Of a stretch of DNA of 64,000 bases, positions 8,898 to 20,747 are shown one piece after another (the stretch's first letter is position 1; every line of letters begins with the position of its first letter). This DNA comes from Epichloe hybrida (lineage: Eukaryota; Ascomycota; Sordariomycetes; Hypocreales; Clavicipitaceae). The DNA is taken from NCBI GenBank assembly GCA_019022495.1, contig JAFEKR010000002.1, forward strand, positions 4,092,001-4,156,000. The letters run 5' to 3'. A model generated the notes under the pieces. The model saw only the letters and a program-made list of their open reading frames with translations, did no database searches and was not told the DNA's origin. The position numbers and the translations under genes were made by a program.

Positions 8898-10311
8898 CTA
8901 TGCGACAACGGCAATCCCGAAGTGCACCGCCAGGTGGAGGGAGGTCGGGCCTCCTAAGAGAAGAGCGAATTTCGTCTCCCACGACTTCTCAACCTCGGGG
9001 ATGGCCCATTTCCTCATCCATTTCGTCTCCAAGACGTGATGAGCACTTATGCGATGGCACGGACTGAACTTAAGCATGCCCCTAATCATGTCAAATATGG
9101 CTTTCCTCTCGTCTTCAGCTATCGGCTCCATACCACCCTCTATCCGCGGTTGCTGCATACTGTCCTCGAACCGCCGTTCCAACGTCCACGCCCCTCTACC
9201 TGGCTTCGGTGCCCCATTCCCATCAAACGACTCTATCTTCGTTTTCGATTCCCATCTCTCCCACCAAGTATCTGGCATAGGTCCAAGCGCGTCAATTTGA
9301 GCTGCAGTGGCGCTGTCTGGCCCGAAAAGCCATGCACCGAGTAGCGGTTTCACGCCAAGGATCGCCCATATCATGCAGCCGAGACTCCAAACATCCGATG
9401 CGAAGGACAATGGCTTCGTGGGCTCGAACCTAGCTTCAGGTGGTCTGATTTCGAGAGGGGTGTATGAGCTGAGTCTCGGCTCCTCATCTGGACAGAAAGC
9501 TGTTCCGAAGTCGGCGAGGAGAAGCTTTGATTCAGCGAGTCAGATGTCATTGTTTGGTTTTCCCATCCAGATGGGGGCGTACACGTGTGAGGGGACACCC
9601 TGCGAGGGGATGATGGGCTGTCCGTCCTCGCGCACGACAGGCTCAGGCTCCGGAGGGTCGTACCGATCGTAGAGCTGCTGATCTGTCAAGTCATCTATTA
9701 TCCCTGCCGGCATTTGGAGGAGGATATTTCCAAAATGAAGATCTAGATAAGATCAGCACCAAGCTTTTGTCTCATGCAAGCACGGTTGGTTCATTAGTTA
9801 AATCAACTTACCGCCGTGGACAAAACCCGCTCTGTGCATGAACGCCACAGCCATGGCGAGCTGTGCAGCAATGGATCTTGCAACATTAGTCTGTAAAGGT
9901 TTGTAGTTGCCAGCCATGATGGTATCGGCAAGGCTGCACATAGCTGGTGTGGTGACGAAGCAGTGATGAGTTCCGTTCGGCCCATTAAGGTCGAAGCGAT
10001 CGAATACGCATGGTATCGTGGCTCTACAAAGACGGTTCTCCCGGGCGAGATGGTTGCTGAGGCGGTTAAGAACGTCGACCTCCTTGTAGTTGGATGACGC
10101 TGTGCCGATTTTTACGGCGACGTACTTGGAAAGCTGTTCATCTCTGGCGAGCCATGTAGTTGAGTAGCTTCCATGCCCCAGCTTATGCACGATTCTGTAC
10201 CGCTCACGAAAGCGGTCTTATCTGGATAGGGTGGTAGCCGCCCCCCTTGTAGTAGTCGAGCCTTTCGACATCGTCAATGTGTTCGTACCGAGGGCAATCA
10301 TCTGTCGACAT
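8898..10311 (-). pseudogene. SRPK/CMGC-like serine/threonine protein kinase, frameshifted and interrupted by UGA
   Basis: Minus-strand coding runs 10311-9812 and 9742-8898 across a 69-bp intron (GTAAGT...TAG). The intron splits the catalytic loop so that splicing restores VHGDLHFGNILLQ. The catalytic residues are intact: Gly loop LGHGSYSTTW, VAVK lysine, HGD-N loop, ADFGTAF, and the APE-like region with SDVWSLGCMIW. Two lesions break the frame. At about 10218 the conserved start YHPIQI is separated from DRFRERYRIVHKLGHG by one extra base (or a net loss of two). At 9540-9542 an in-frame TGA lies between GKPNNDI and LAESKLLLADFG. Neither can be removed by a plausible intron. The family (fungal SRPK-like kinases with EDVERL.YY..GGYHPI at the start) is well conserved here, so the damage looks recent, or is sequencing error. 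Translational readthrough of the UGA alone would not repair the frameshift. Confidence 0.75.
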
Positions 10312-13300
10312 CCGTCGTTGCCATTTGCAATCTGCCGGGGGAAACCGTTGGACCGATGGAGCAAGACGGCCGTGAAAGCAACGACTTTGCACAAAAATCT
10401 GGAGCGGGAAGTGACGCATGGCTGCGCGAGAAACGGTAGTAGTAAAAAAAGGTTGAAGGAGAACAATGCGGAATGACGGGGTGTTTTATTTCCGGTTCAC
10501 TTTGCACGAGGAAAACTTGCCCCAGGCTGAATGATGCTGCTGGTCTTGGAGAGCAATGGCGTTTGTTGACGAGTGGTAGGTAGGATTTTCGTGCTTTTAG
10601 CATACGGAGTACATACTATCGTGTCGTAAACCCAAGTCCTCTATGAATAAGCTTTGAATCTGCATGTATGCCGATTTGCAAGATTGCTCTGCTCTCCTGG
10701 CGACCAGAATTGACCGAATTGGTCATTCCATCACCCGTTCACAACCTCTTCATGGGGAGTTAGTTGTAGTTTACAGCGGTTCCTTCTATACATGTACACG
10801 CATGTCCCGAGGCAGGGCGAGTCCAGTCCAGGGGCGACCCGAGATCGACCCGATATCAAATAATGAGCGGCGACGGGCAGCTGGGACATATGGTAGCAGA
10901 ATGCACCCGGGATGGGAACGACTTTCTTTTGCATGGCGATATGAATATTACTAGATATTACTTGACCAACTCAACGATATGGAGTACTCGGTCTCACAAA
11001 AAGAAAAAAGAAAGACAAGACAGGGGGTAAGGGTGGACGGGGCAAAAGAAAAACCGCAAAGATTCTTGGATACTGCCGCCCGACATCGGCGGCCTAACCA
11101 GTTTTGCACAAAGGCTAAATCCGCGAGCGCGTTGGGAGCATTTTCCACGGCTGTGGATCATCTGGATAAACAAAACGGCGATGCCTGTTTAGCCCCGGCA
11201 AATTACGGAGGCCCCAGTTGGGACTCGTTGTCCAGTCTGTCGGTTATGAGGGTGCCACGGTGCTACTCTATTATGTACTTGCGAAAGCGTACATTATGTA
11301 TTACTTCCTGGCTCGGCTGGGGGAGGGTGGCGACCTCTGCCTGCGATGCTTCGACATTGCCAGTATTACTATATTATTACTCCGTGCTCATGAAATGTCT
11401 CTTACGGAGTAGTAATTACACCATCACCATCACATCGTCTTCACTCGCATCCCGGTCTCTCCGGGCGGACGCGTGGTCAATTCGCTGGGGCACGCTGTGC
11501 GGCTCTTGTTTCATTCGTGACGTCTGCAACTTTTCGCTCGTTTGAACTAATGACCCAGGTATCGTTTTCAGGCTGTTCGGACGACGGCGGTATGATGCAA
11601 ACCCAGGCTCATACAAGCTTGAAGGGAACGCCGTGTTTGCCGTATACGAAGTGCATATATCATGTACATACATATATACGTGCTGCGCATCTTGAATTGT
11701 TGACATCAAGTTCTCGCGAGGAACGGCCGTGGCATAAGTCCTAGTCCTTAATTTTTATGCAGCTGCATTTGCATGCACGTCAGCTTGGGTATCGTCACCG
11801 TATCCGTGATCCTCCGCCAGTCGTGGACGCTTGTTTCGCCCGTGATGGAAAAGCCTGTCTCGGTCTTCAACGGACTACATGGGCTGATGCTATAGAATCA
11901 GCTTGACGGAGTGCTCCGTGCCTCGCACAAGGGGTCAGTCAGCCAATCAGTCAGTCAGCCCAACAGCCATCTTGCTCTCACCGGTCGTGGGGTCCAAGAC
12001 TAATAACATCCATCTCATCAAGGTGCCAGCCAGCCAGTGCCCAACGGGCAAGACAACAAGAATACCCAGAAGCTGCTCCCAACGCCCTGTGCGCTGGCCA
12101 ATGATACATGCGCCTTTGTCATCTGGCTCCTGATCCGTGCTGTAACCCATACGTATGTAGGTTTTCATAAACCTGCTGCGCCGCGCTATGTATGTCGTTG
12201 TTGTGCAGCATTCAATTAATACTTGTCTGCGATTCTCCATGTTGGCACAATAATGGCGGAGATGAGCCAGATAATGCACGAGTCCACGTGGCCAAGATGA
12301 TTCAATTGCAGTATTACCACACAACCTGGAGTCCATGTGCCAATCCCTGCCCATCCAGCCATCTTGCCTTCCGCGGTGGGTTGCAGGGGCAAGCGCAGGT
12401 AATATGTACGGAGTACGGATCCGTAGTGCGCCTGAATGTGGGAGGCAAATTCCCTGGAGAGGCATGTGATATCTCTTCGAGCGTTATTCATTCGGGCTGA
12501 CCCCTTCCGAGAGGTAATTAGTAAGGCCTCCTCAATTGGTTATCACTACTCCGTAATATAGAGCGGCTGATGTGCAGCAATCTTATTTGTTGTATCACCA
12601 ACAAACAACAAGTCCCGCAAAATTGGAGCACTCACTCGGCGTGTCCGAATGCAACTGCCACTGTCCTGTTGGCCGCTTCCCGCTTTCCGCTGTGGTCCTG
12701 TCGGAATATGGATGGTTGAGTCGTCTGTACTGTATTAATGTATTATTATACTCCGTACGGATTACAATCTCCTGCATACTGACCAAGAACGTCAAAGCGT
12801 GCGACGACTTCGACGGTCTCTGGGGAAGGCATCGAGTTTCGATCCGTGTGGGTATTCGTCAAGTTTGTTCACAAATGATCTTTTTCATTCTGTCAGCACA
12901 AAAGATCCCCGAGAACTAATCCGTTGGGCCGGCAGTTCCCGGATGTGGGAACTTGTGAAAGCCACATGGAGTGGACCGTTTTCCGTAGAGTCGTACTCCG
13001 TACGGAGTAGACCCCCTTTTCTTCCAGAAGTCAAGCACCGTCAAGCACTGTTCTTTATTAGTTCAGCCAAAATTTGCCCACACATTTAAGCAACGAATGA
13101 TAAAGCCATGAGATGAGAATCATCATGCTGTCCTGCTTGCCCAGTTGTCTCCTAGTTGTCTCTGCATCCCCCAGGAACGTGCCGCCCCTCCTTCGGAGGA
13201 ATGCTGCCGGGGGGGGGGTTCCTGGTTCAATGAAGCCGTTGTCTCGACATAATTCCTCCACAGTACGGAGTACAGTAACCAGGCCATTCCCAGTCCGTAC

Positions 13301-14443
13301 AAGACCCGTCCTGGAGACCAATTGGAACTGTGCCAGTCGTCCCTAGGTTAAGATCCGCCGTTTTACTTGTTTCGCACCAGCATGGGCCTGTCACTGGCTA
13401 CTGGTTTTGTTCTAGAAGGCCTGTTGGAGCCCTTGGCTTCGTCAGGTAATGGTATTGGTAACAGCGTCTCCATGATTTGTGGGAAGATATCAAGAACTGG
13501 ACAGCCCGCTCTGGTTCAACCTCTTGTTGGTGTGCAGGCTGCTTCCGCTTTCTCTTGTTTGACGCCAATCTCGGTCGACCCGGATTCAACCCATCGAGGT
13601 TGCAGAACACGCGAGCCGTGCTATTTCATTCATTCATCCATTCATATATTCATCCATTCGTGTATTGATTTCGTGTTCGGAAGCAGCGAATTGTCGTCAA
13701 CTGTTGAAGGCGCTGGTGATGCTTCTCTTCATCCTTGGGAGAGAAAGAGAAAGAGGGTAGCCATCTCGACACAGCTTAGACCGGAAGCCACGACCCGCCT
13801 GGCTCTAGATCGCTCCTGCTTCGCGCGCGAAACTTTGTTTTCCGTAACACCCGCTCTGTCCAATTTCCTCGCAACCTCCTCTCCATTCTCTTCCTCCATC
13901 CAAAACATCCAAAATTGGGGGCATCGCGTTCTCGTCCCGCTCATGGGGATCATCGCCAATTATCTGACCAACAGTGTTGCGCTGTCTGTCTTCTGAACAG
14001 ACCAGCTGCCGTTGCACCTCGGGCTCGGTTGTTTCGTTCCAGCGACAGCATCGACGCTACGACTCAAAAGCATCCAACGCCGCCACACAACGACCGTCAG
14101 CCAAAAGCACGCGGCCACCTGCACTGCATCGGGCATCCGTCTTCTGGGATTATAGCACGGCGCACAACGTATCGCAACTAGGATATTTACTCAACCCGCC
14201 GCCTCATTGTCCCAGTAGCTGTACTTACTGGGGCTGCTTACCAAATACATCGCCACCTGCGTTTCATCATTTACATCAAGCGTCGTCCATCGCGACTTAC
14301 TTCGCACTTCAGCCCGTACGGAGTACTTCTGCATCATTTTGTTGTTGTCATCGACGCCTAGACACCACTTAACTCTTGACCGAGAAGATCCCACACTGAA
14401 CTACGCCTTGACGATAAAATAAACTCTAATCACTGGATACGTC
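10312..14443. other. 4.1-kb gene-free region upstream of LST7
   Basis: I find no coding region I can support. Longer frames (10979-11545 plus, 11947-12465 minus) show no recognisable domain and contain TACGGAGTA motifs in their span. The stretch holds at least eight copies of that motif, at 10603, 11403, 12407, 12547, 12749, 12994, 13264 and 14317. It also has an 8-G run near 13210 and a TTCAT/CCATT-rich patch at 13627-13663. The C/T-rich 700 bases before 14444 probably include the LST7 promoter and leader. Confidence 0.55.
12994..13009. repeat. Perfect 16-bp palindrome TACTCCGTACGGAGTA
   Basis: This is the fullest copy in this window of a dispersed intergenic motif; most others are half-sites TACGGAGTA or TACTCCGTA. 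It is self-complementary, so it could form a hairpin or bind a dimeric protein. No function is shown by the sequence. Confidence 0.85.
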
Positions 14444-16530
14444 ATGACCTACATTGTAAGTTTCCCACAAGCCACCGAGAAGAAGGCACCACACTGCATG
14501 GATGTCCTGCAAGGCGCCACACCTAATGTCCGCTTGCATCCAACTTGCATATGGTTGTTGTCCCAGTCACCCCTCACTTTGTTTTCTCCTGCGACCAGTG
14601 TCGTCGTGTCTTTGGATGTCACGTAGCTCCTGCTTATGCTGGTGTCCCGCGCCGCTGGCTCCGATATGTCGCTCTCACACCATCTTCGCTCACCGCCTCT
14701 GTTGTTGAACCAGGCGTATGCTAGATTCCTTGTTTCTTATGCGAATTTCCTGGCATCATAAACCACCCATTGCGAAGCGCTGCCAAAGCGCAAGACGAGC
14801 CTTCGGGAGCCCGGCTGCACTTCAGGTCACCTGCCATGTTTAAGTCAGACATGCGCCAGCACGAAGCGGCTCGTGGTGTTGTAATGTATTCTCGCGAACA
14901 ATTCGGGACACTAAAACCTACATGTTCTTCTTGTCTTGTCAATCTGCCTCGCTTTTTCCTTACCCCAAACACCCGTCACGTTGCCTTTGGTTGCCTGAAA
15001 CCTTTCCCTGAGAAGTGATGCACCGCTTTCGCTTCATAATTCACCATGATAGCCATTGGCACTAAGCTAACTACCGAATTGAAGTTATGCCTAGCTCACT
15101 ATTGTGACATTCATGGGCCAACCCCTTTGATGGTCACAGAGGGCTTGAGAACTCCGTGTTCTGTATGTTTTGAGGAACCTGATACATCCAACAGCGCAAC
15201 CTTTTCCCAGCCGAAGTCAGATAAGCGAACAAGATCCAGCGGCCCTACATCCGCACCACCACAACCCCAGTCCTCGGCCGCCCTGAATGATGAGCTGCGA
15301 GATCTGAGTCTTGGTCCAAGTGGTTCGGCGCCAGCATCAGAGCAGGATGCCAGTGCACAACGAGCTGCGTTGCGCCGTTCTGCCGGTTGCAGCCCCAACA
15401 ACGCTACAGCTTCTTCATCCGCCCTCGAGACGCCGCCGGAAAGCCCACGCCCAGTCTTTCAGCAGCCACGCCGGGATTCCAGCTTCAGGCGAACATATGA
15501 TGATACCGTCACCAAAAAGCAAGGCCCGTGTGACAATTGCGCAATGACGCTACCACGACGGCAAACTGCTGGCTCTGCGAAACAAGACTATGCAACTAGA
15601 GCACACGGCCCTACACTTCGAACAAAGGCTCCCGTTGAACGAGTATTTGGGACTGCAGGGCAAGCATCTCCACCCAACTCGCAAACATCGAGCGACACGG
15701 ACGGTGACCGAGAGCCTACCCATCGAGTGCGATCTCGGAGGAAAGCTCCGAGAGCTAGCAGCTCTCGAAACACTTCCTGTTCTAGTACCTCGACATCATC
15801 CGAACGATCCCCATATCACTTTCACTACGTCAATTATACGTCTGCTCATGAACCGATTCTGCCCGACTCTTTTTCTTTGATCCGTTCATCCTGCCTAAGA
15901 GCCTTGTCATTTGAGACTCTACCACGGCCGCCCTCAACCTCGAATCCGACATCATCCCCGCAACTCAGCTCCCCACCTTCTTTTGTCACAACACAAAGCC
16001 CTGGCTCAGCAGCTACTGGTGGGCCCATCTTTTTTGGTGATGCCTTGGCTGGATATACTACGGCATACATATTTCGTATCCCCGATATGCATGCTCGAGG
16101 TCATAAGCGAGTGTATGCGTTCCTGGCTCTCAGCACCCACAAGGAGCGACTGGCGATGAAGACTTTTAGTATGATCTCACAGGCCTTTGGAAATTTAGCC
16201 ACATGGATACAGCAGCTTGCAGAAGCCGAAGCTGAGCGTACAACCACGAATTCATCACCAAACGGCAGCTTCATGTACAGTGGAGGAGGGCAGCCACAGC
16301 CACAGCCACAGCCATCTGCGTTCGACCCCCCTGCTGCCGTTGATCGATCTAGTAGCAGCTTTCTGACCGGAGGAAGCGCCTTTACTAGGCGCATGGGTTG
16401 TGGGCCAGGAACTTCCTCTCTGAAAGCTCGCGGTCTTGCCGAGCTAGTCGGCCAGCCTGACTTCTTCATTGAGTTGCATGGCAAGTTTGTGCAACTTCTC
16501 TTCGAAGTTGGCGTCGCCTTGAACTCTTGA
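14444..16530 (+). CDS. LST7: Folliculin/Lst7-family protein (longin domain)
   Basis: Lst7 is the fungal counterpart of folliculin. With Lst4 it forms a GTPase-activating complex for the Rag GTPase Gtr2 at the vacuole, feeding amino-acid signals to TORC1. I model a 12-nt first exon (14444-14455, MTYI), a 629-bp intron with GTAAGT donor and CTAAC branch point, and a main exon 15085-16530, giving 485 residues. The join reads MTYILCLAHYCDIHGPTPLM, agreeing with the family start (..IISLAHFC.VHGPTP). The folliculin N-terminal domain is clear in GPIFFGDALAGYTTAYIFR and KRVYAFLALSTHKERLAM, about residues 330-380. Cys pairs TPCSVCFEE and GPCDNC precede it, and a 150-residue Ser/Pro-rich insert lies between. 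The DENN half of animal folliculin is absent, as usual in fungi. An alternative is a start at 15046 without the intron, which would give an unconserved N-terminus. Confidence 0.83.
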
Positions 16531-17754
16531 AAAAAAAAAAAGTTGAGGACTGCTCGCCGCTTCAGCACTAATAGGTTTAAGCAACCTTCCAGAACGGCCC
16601 TCATATTGTCTGCTCCCTTTCTCCTGGGCCATGGAAGGCTTGCTCGCTGACACACTGAATTGTTAAACCCCCTTTCCTACGCCCACACCCACCACGCTCC
16701 CGAGGCGCCAACAATCGAAAGGGTTACACACGTCCTCTCACCTACCTTTTGTCATTATTATCTGCATAGCATCGGCGTTCGAGGTCATTCAGTGCATTAT
16801 TTGAACGGGTTGAAGTGGGTGAACTCACTTCAATGTGTACTCACGTTTCCTCTCTTACGACCTAATAAAATAGCTTAGAGTTCTTTGGGTTGTGGCGGTT
16901 TCCACGCGAAATTTGCTCAATGTTTGATCTGTCTCGGATCGGAGCTTGTCGGAGTCATGTTTACGGCTCGTCAATAGCCTCTGTATTTTACGGGTCGGTA
17001 ATGGCAAGGCAAGGCTGGTCGGCTAGTCGCTCTTGTTGTGACTGTCATTTCTTGACTCGACATTTACGTCACTTGTTTCTGTTCTATTTTACTTGTCCCA
17101 AGGCGCGAAGGGGGTATCCAGGGGCGGTAGAGTTTTCCTGCACGTATTTATAGAATAGGAAATATTTTCGAGGTCCAAAACCGGGCTTACCGCAACGCAA
17201 ACCGACCTGCTATATTTGCAGATATGGCTGCTTGAAGCAATCCGTGGAGGCGCTCTGTGAGAGCCCTGAACTCAATTTTGACATTTTTGTTTTTTAGCGA
17301 CTGGTTATCAACCTCTCAATAGACGTGTGCTTACCTAGCTTTTTTAAGACATGCTGGCTAGCCAAGCATTGAATGTTTCCTACTCCGTGTCTACATGAAA
17401 CTATATTGCAGCTGCATTCCATCGCGCCTTCACCGTTGTGGGATGATGAGAACAAGTCACTTAAACCACTGCACAGAAAGACAATAGAGAAAAAGTAGAG
17501 AGGCAGTACTAGTACATTAACGCCAAGGGTCTTACAAAGCTGCAAGTCAAGATGCTGATTCCCGCTAGGTCGGGTCTAATAATTACAGCGACATTTTTGA
17601 GGGCCCAATTGCATTATGGTGTCATCGCAAAATCGACGACAGGAACGGGCCAGATTTTCCCATACCCTACCAGAGCGAGCCAGCCAGCTTTATTTCCCAA
17701 TGCGCAAGGTCTCTCTCTCTCTTCCTGCTCCTAAACAGCTGCCATGTGTGAAGC
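16531..17754. other. Convergent gap between LST7 and RPT3
   Basis: An A12 run directly follows the LST7 stop codon. The 1.2 kb holds the 3' ends of both genes and a CT repeat at 17711-17721. No coding region or TACGGAGTA motif is seen; a partial CTACTCCGT lies near 17379. Confidence 0.5.
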
Positions 17755-19310
17755 TTACTTGTAAAAGTCAAACTTGTTGTCGTCACTGGTGCCCTTTACT
17801 TGGCTAGAGTAGGCGTCTTCCAAGTCACTCTGAATAATGTTGTATCGGTTCTTGCGGACGGCACGGAGACCAGCTTCCTGCATGATGGCGGCGATGATGG
17901 CGCCAGAGAGGGGATCGTTTCGGACAATCAAGCTGTCCATGTCAACCTCGGGAGCTAGTGACATCTTGCTGGCAATGGTGGAGAAGATGAGACGACGCTC
18001 GCGACGATCACGCAATGAGGGGAACTCGATTTTTCGATCTAGTCGACCGGGCCGGAGTAGGGCAGGGTCCAGGGTGTCGGCACGGTTGGTGGCCATGATG
18101 ACCTTGACGTTGGAGGTCTGGTCGAAGCCGTCCATCTGGTTGAGCAACTCGAGGAGGATACGCTGAACCTCACGATCCGCACCTGTCTGAGCATCGAAAC
18201 GCTTGGTGGCAATAGCATCGATTTCGTCGATGAAGATGATGGCGGGAGAGTTTTCGCGGGCCATGCGGAAGACATCGCGAACCATTCTGGGACCCTCACC
18301 CAAGTACTTCTGTACGAACTCGGATCCGACGACTCGGATGAAACTAGCTGTGGTAGAATTGGCCACGGCCTTTACGAGCATGGTCTTGCCGGTTCCTGGG
18401 GGGCCATACAACAGCACACCACGAGGAGGGTCGATACCGATCTGCTTGTAAAGATCAAAGTGTGTCAAGGGCAGCTCGACGGCTTCTCTGATTTCTTGCT
18501 TTTGCATATCCAGACCTCCAACATCGGCGTATGTCACGTCGGGCTTCTCATCGGCGCCGAGCATTGCGATTGACGAATCAGCCTCGGGTGGCAAGATGTC
18601 GACCAGAGCGTTAGAATGTCGGTGAAGGGCGACGGATGATGAGGGCTTGAGCAGCTCCCGGTCGAGAGTCGAGAGAATGCGAACAACATAATTGGATCCA
18701 GTACTTGACTGAACGATTCCGGTACTGCGATGAACAAGAAAAGCAGGGTCAGTATGTAGCTTCCATATCGGGCTTTTCTGGGTATGGGGCAGTAGAGGCT
18801 GGCTTACTTCTGATCAATAGCTTCCATGAATTGGCCGATAACCAAAGGCACACTTTGGATGCGCTTGATTTCCTCTTGGGCTCTGACCAGCTCACGCTTT
18901 AAACTCCTATTTCGAGAGTGGTTAGAGTCTGCCATGGCATGGAGTCGGGTCGCCCTTGTCGCGACTCGAGGGGGGAAAGTCGTCAGGAAATACCTCTGCT
19001 CATCTTTGATATACTCCTCTTGCAACTGTATGTACCTGCACGCCGCGTCAGCTCAGTCTTCTGGCTTCTGCATGCCCTTGTCAGTGCCAAGATGCAATCG
19101 CCCGAAGGACGAATGGTCCTGGACTTGGCAGAGATCCCCAAGGGTTCTTGCTCACTCCAGCTGTCGCTGCAACTTCTTTAGTGTAGCGTAGTCATCGCCA
19201 CCCTCCGTCGGTAAGCCTTCAAAGGAATCGATTGTAGAAATAATCGAAGGGGCTGCCTTCTTGTGCGGCGGCACCTGGTTGGCCTGGCTCTCGACGGCAA
19301 TATCGCCCAT
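17755..19310 (-). CDS. RPT3: 26S proteasome regulatory ATPase subunit Rpt3
   Basis: Rpt3 (PSMC4/6B) is one of six AAA ATPases that unfold ubiquitinated substrates and feed them into the 20S core. Minus-strand exons are 19310-19156, 19035-18994 (a 42-nt micro-exon), 18906-18808 and 18724-17755, giving 421 residues, the normal length. Every junction restores a conserved phrase: [24 protein letters not shown] and EAIDQN/TGIVQSS. An N-terminal coiled coil (about residues 35-85) is followed by the OB fold and the AAA domain with Walker A GPPGTGKT, Walker B IIFIDEID and the [15 protein letters not shown] arginine-finger region. The C-terminus KFDFYK ends in an HbYX-type signal (FYK) that docks into the 20S alpha ring. 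I saw no yeast-type PACE box upstream. Confidence 0.97.
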
Positions 19311-20747
19311 TGTCAAGCAGCGCGCAATTGGCAGCGCGAGAACAGATTTTGGAGGGTTGGTTGCTAGTAGAGGTCGGAAGGCGAGGGTATCTCCAGTTCA
19401 GATGCTAGCAGATTGGTGAGTTGGCAGTAGATCGCGATGGTTAAGGGTCGTGATGACGACGTTGAGGTTTGGGAAGTCGTCTCTAGGCACAGCTTGGTGC
19501 ACGTTGCCTCGCGGTGCTTTGCAGTATCGGAGCTAGTGGCTTAGTCATATATTCGCCAGGGGGCCCAGCGAAGTAGCTCCGCCACGTGATTTGGCACGGG
19601 GCCGCCTGCGCAAGTTCGTCGACACACCGTGCCCAGGTGCCCAGGGAAATATCCCTAATAACTTTATCCCAACATTATGTAAGCAGGCCGGTGTTCCACA
19701 CCGAATACCGAATCGCCGACTACCGACGTTATCGATGAAAAGATCAGCCTCAAGCCGAGGAGACAGAGGAGACATTGCCAGGTCTTCAGCACACACTGGT
19801 CAATGAAAATGCGTTTCTTGTGAACTGGTATTGGTATTGGTGGAGTCCTACAATGACTGGACTTATTAAGCATTCCAGGTTAATCCCACGTAATCATACA
19901 TACAATTTGTCCATTTTCCTTCTGCATCACGGCGCCAACACATGCATACCCTTGTTTCAGGCTCCAAAAGGGTCCTCCCCTACGCCACTTCCTGTCTATG
20001 TATGTAGTAGTACTGTAATCCGTACGGAGTACGGAGTTATTATAAAGACTAGTAGTTATGGTCCGTGTCTGGTCTGGTCTGTCTGGTCTGGTCTGTCTGG
20101 TCTGCCTGCCCGCCCGCCCGCCCGCCTGCTTCCCTGCCTGCGGGTGGCTCCATATTCGCTGCCGTACGGACCCGATGACTCGCCCGTCTCTTTTATGACA
20201 TGTCTCTCCGCTCTTTCCTCACCTTTGCTTCTTTCTTTCTTCCTTTCTATCTTTCCGCCGTCCATCGACCATTCTTTGCTGTACAGAGTAATAAAACTTC
20301 AACACCTCGTCAGCTCCAATTGTGACTCTCTCTCCTCTCTGCCTTTGTTTCCCTCTCTCCCCCTCCTCTACGCTACCCGCCGTCTACCTCTCTCCGAACC
20401 GTATCTAGCTTTCCGCAGTCGGATGCACAGTGGACCGATCTTGGCCGTCGCTCGACAACTTTGAACTTCCACACGGTGACAAAGGCCTCGTCGGACACAG
20501 CCAGATCCCACACCACTACACACCTACCACACGCCTCATCACTGTTGTTCAGCCGCCCTCTCTCCACAACGTCTTTCTTCCCCTCCAACTCCCTGGCCCT
20601 CGTGTCTTCTCCGCTTTCGACTTCGACGACTGTTCAACCTCGCATTTCGTCCTTCTTGTTTTCTTATCTCGGCTGCACATAAAGCCGTCGGCGCCGACTT
20701 GCCAGCCCACGATTGTGTCTCTGAAGAATACTGTCATCGCCATCACC
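19311..20747. other. Divergent region and pyrimidine-rich leader of the small Ser-rich gene
   Basis: The first 300 bases upstream of RPT3 contain a CCACGTGA E-box at about 19580. A TACGGAGTA copy lies at 20023-20031 and overlaps a second, degenerate one. At 20070-20140 there are tandem TGGTCTG/TGTC and CCCG repeats. From about 20200 to 20720 the plus strand is C/T-rich (runs of CTCTC, TTTCTT), as in long untranslated leaders of fungal genes. Open frames in it are low-complexity and are not called. Confidence 0.5.

Noticed and set aside
10979..11545. 188-codon plus-strand frame
   Set aside because: It has no domain and unremarkable composition, and contains the TACGGAGTA copy at 11403.
11947..12465. 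172-codon minus-strand frame
   Set aside because: It includes an intergenic TACGGAGTACGGATCCGTA motif and shows no conserved features; likely chance.
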